From contig CP136891.1 in assembly GCA_034359265.1 (NCBI GenBank), forward strand, positions 87,748,001-87,812,000: a stretch of 64,000 nt of DNA, in the 5' to 3' direction. Shown here one piece after another: positions 63,289-64,000 of this stretch. The notes under the pieces were generated by a model. That model was not told the DNA's origin. It ran no database searches and was given only the letters and a program-made list of their open reading frames with translations. The first letter of the stretch is position 1. Each line of letters starts with the position of its first letter. Source of the stretch: Canna indica (Eukaryota > Streptophyta > Magnoliopsida > Zingiberales > Cannaceae). The translations under genes were made by a program, and so were the position numbers.

Positions 63289-64000
63289 GGATCAGGCGAC
63301 CGCCAGGATCGCGAGCAATGAGATCGAATTCGAGCTCAAATACCGCAGGATTAGGGCAGATTCGCGGAGACCAATTAGGGATTCTTTGGAGAGAAACCCT
63401 AATAATTTGGGGGAGGGGACGAAGTCAAAGTGTTCGGAGGGAGCGAGTGAAATAAGGAAGAGGTAGGGAAGAGGGAATTCGAGAGGGCAAAGAGCGGTTT
63501 GCCGGAGCTGGGCCCACTTAAATAGGGTCGGAGGGATGGGCGAAGACGAAGCTGTTTGCCATTTGCATTTCAGCCCTCGTCGTTTGTTTTATTAACAGTT
63601 GAGGGAGACGGAAGACGGTGGCTTCCTGCGGAAGCAAGAGCCAAGAGGGCTATGTCTGAAATTTTAAGAAGTGACTGGGAGGGAAATGACATTCGCGATG
63701 ACTACTATACCCTGTCAATCTTTTCTATGTTCTTTCTGCCTCGTGTCTTTTCGAATTTTCCTTGAATAATATTGTTAGTGATTTTTTAAAAATAATGTAA
63801 TTGGGAAGAACAAAGAAATATGAACGCTTCGCATTACTCGAATAATTGAATGTTTAATGATAATTTACATAGGGCAGTGAAGAAGAAAAAATTGCAGATA
63901 AGTGTTCTTTAAAGTTTTGTGGATATTAATTATCCGAAGAAGTAGATATTTTGAGACACTAATTCATTTCCCTCCACTTTTAAAGATTAATTTCGTTAAT
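63289..64000 (-). promoter_or_regulatory. SCC2 leader and upstream region
   Basis: Upstream of the SCC2 ATG, a telo-box-like AAACCCTAA lies at about 63394-63402 (plus strand) and a GGGCCCAC (site II-like) motif at 63510-63517. These are motifs often seen at plant genes active in dividing cells, fitting a cohesin loader. The frames in this stretch look like chance. No neighbouring gene is visible before the window ends. Confidence 0.45.

Overview
This is a 64-kb stretch of plant nuclear DNA. It is AT-rich, with multi-exon genes, GT-AG introns, plant-specific genes (plastidial glucan phosphorylase, ZAT-type zinc finger with an EAR motif, SCC2 with an internal PHD finger) and many plant-type transposon remnants. 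I favour a monocot, mainly because I recall (unchecked) that a UDP-glucose dehydrogenase gene sits close to plastidial phosphorylase on rice chromosome 3, as here. The species cannot be fixed from the sequence.

Layout. 1-2.9 kb (minus): two damaged tandem copies of a SNAP33-type Qb+Qc SNARE gene, the right copy carrying a later hAT MITE. 6.4-17.0 kb (plus): a complete 15-exon plastidial alpha-glucan phosphorylase (PHO1/PHS1), its introns holding two CCGGTA-rich hAT elements and one complete TRIM retroelement. 17.0-22.3 kb: intergenic, with SINEs, an (AAT)n microsatellite and a TRIM relic. 22.3-23.6 kb (minus): a four-finger C2H2 repressor-like factor. 24-28.9 kb: intergenic, with SINE and LINE relics. 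29.0-30.4 kb (minus): a UDP-glucose 6-dehydrogenase reading frame that has lost its catalytic cysteine and carries a C-terminal frameshift. 33.8-38.1 kb (minus): a 7-exon diacylglycerol kinase with an in-frame stop at codon 66. 39.8-43.4 kb (minus): ribosomal protein eS19, with a TIR element and a triplicated 0.67-kb repeat in intron 1. 44.7-63.3 kb (minus): an intact 28-exon SCC2/NIPBL cohesin loader, with a nest of three TIR elements in intron 5.

The genes do not form one pathway. PHO1 acts on starch in plastids, UGDH makes UDP-glucuronate for walls, DGK makes phosphatidic acid, eS19 is a ribosomal protein and SCC2 loads cohesin. I found no gene cluster or new molecular system. The real surprises are genetic damage in otherwise recognisable genes (SNAP33-like pair, UGDH, DGK) and unusually well-preserved, nested transposons with readable target-site duplications. 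Exon models were built by hand from splice signals, reading phase and family similarity; every multi-exon model below stays in phase, apart from the stop codons noted.
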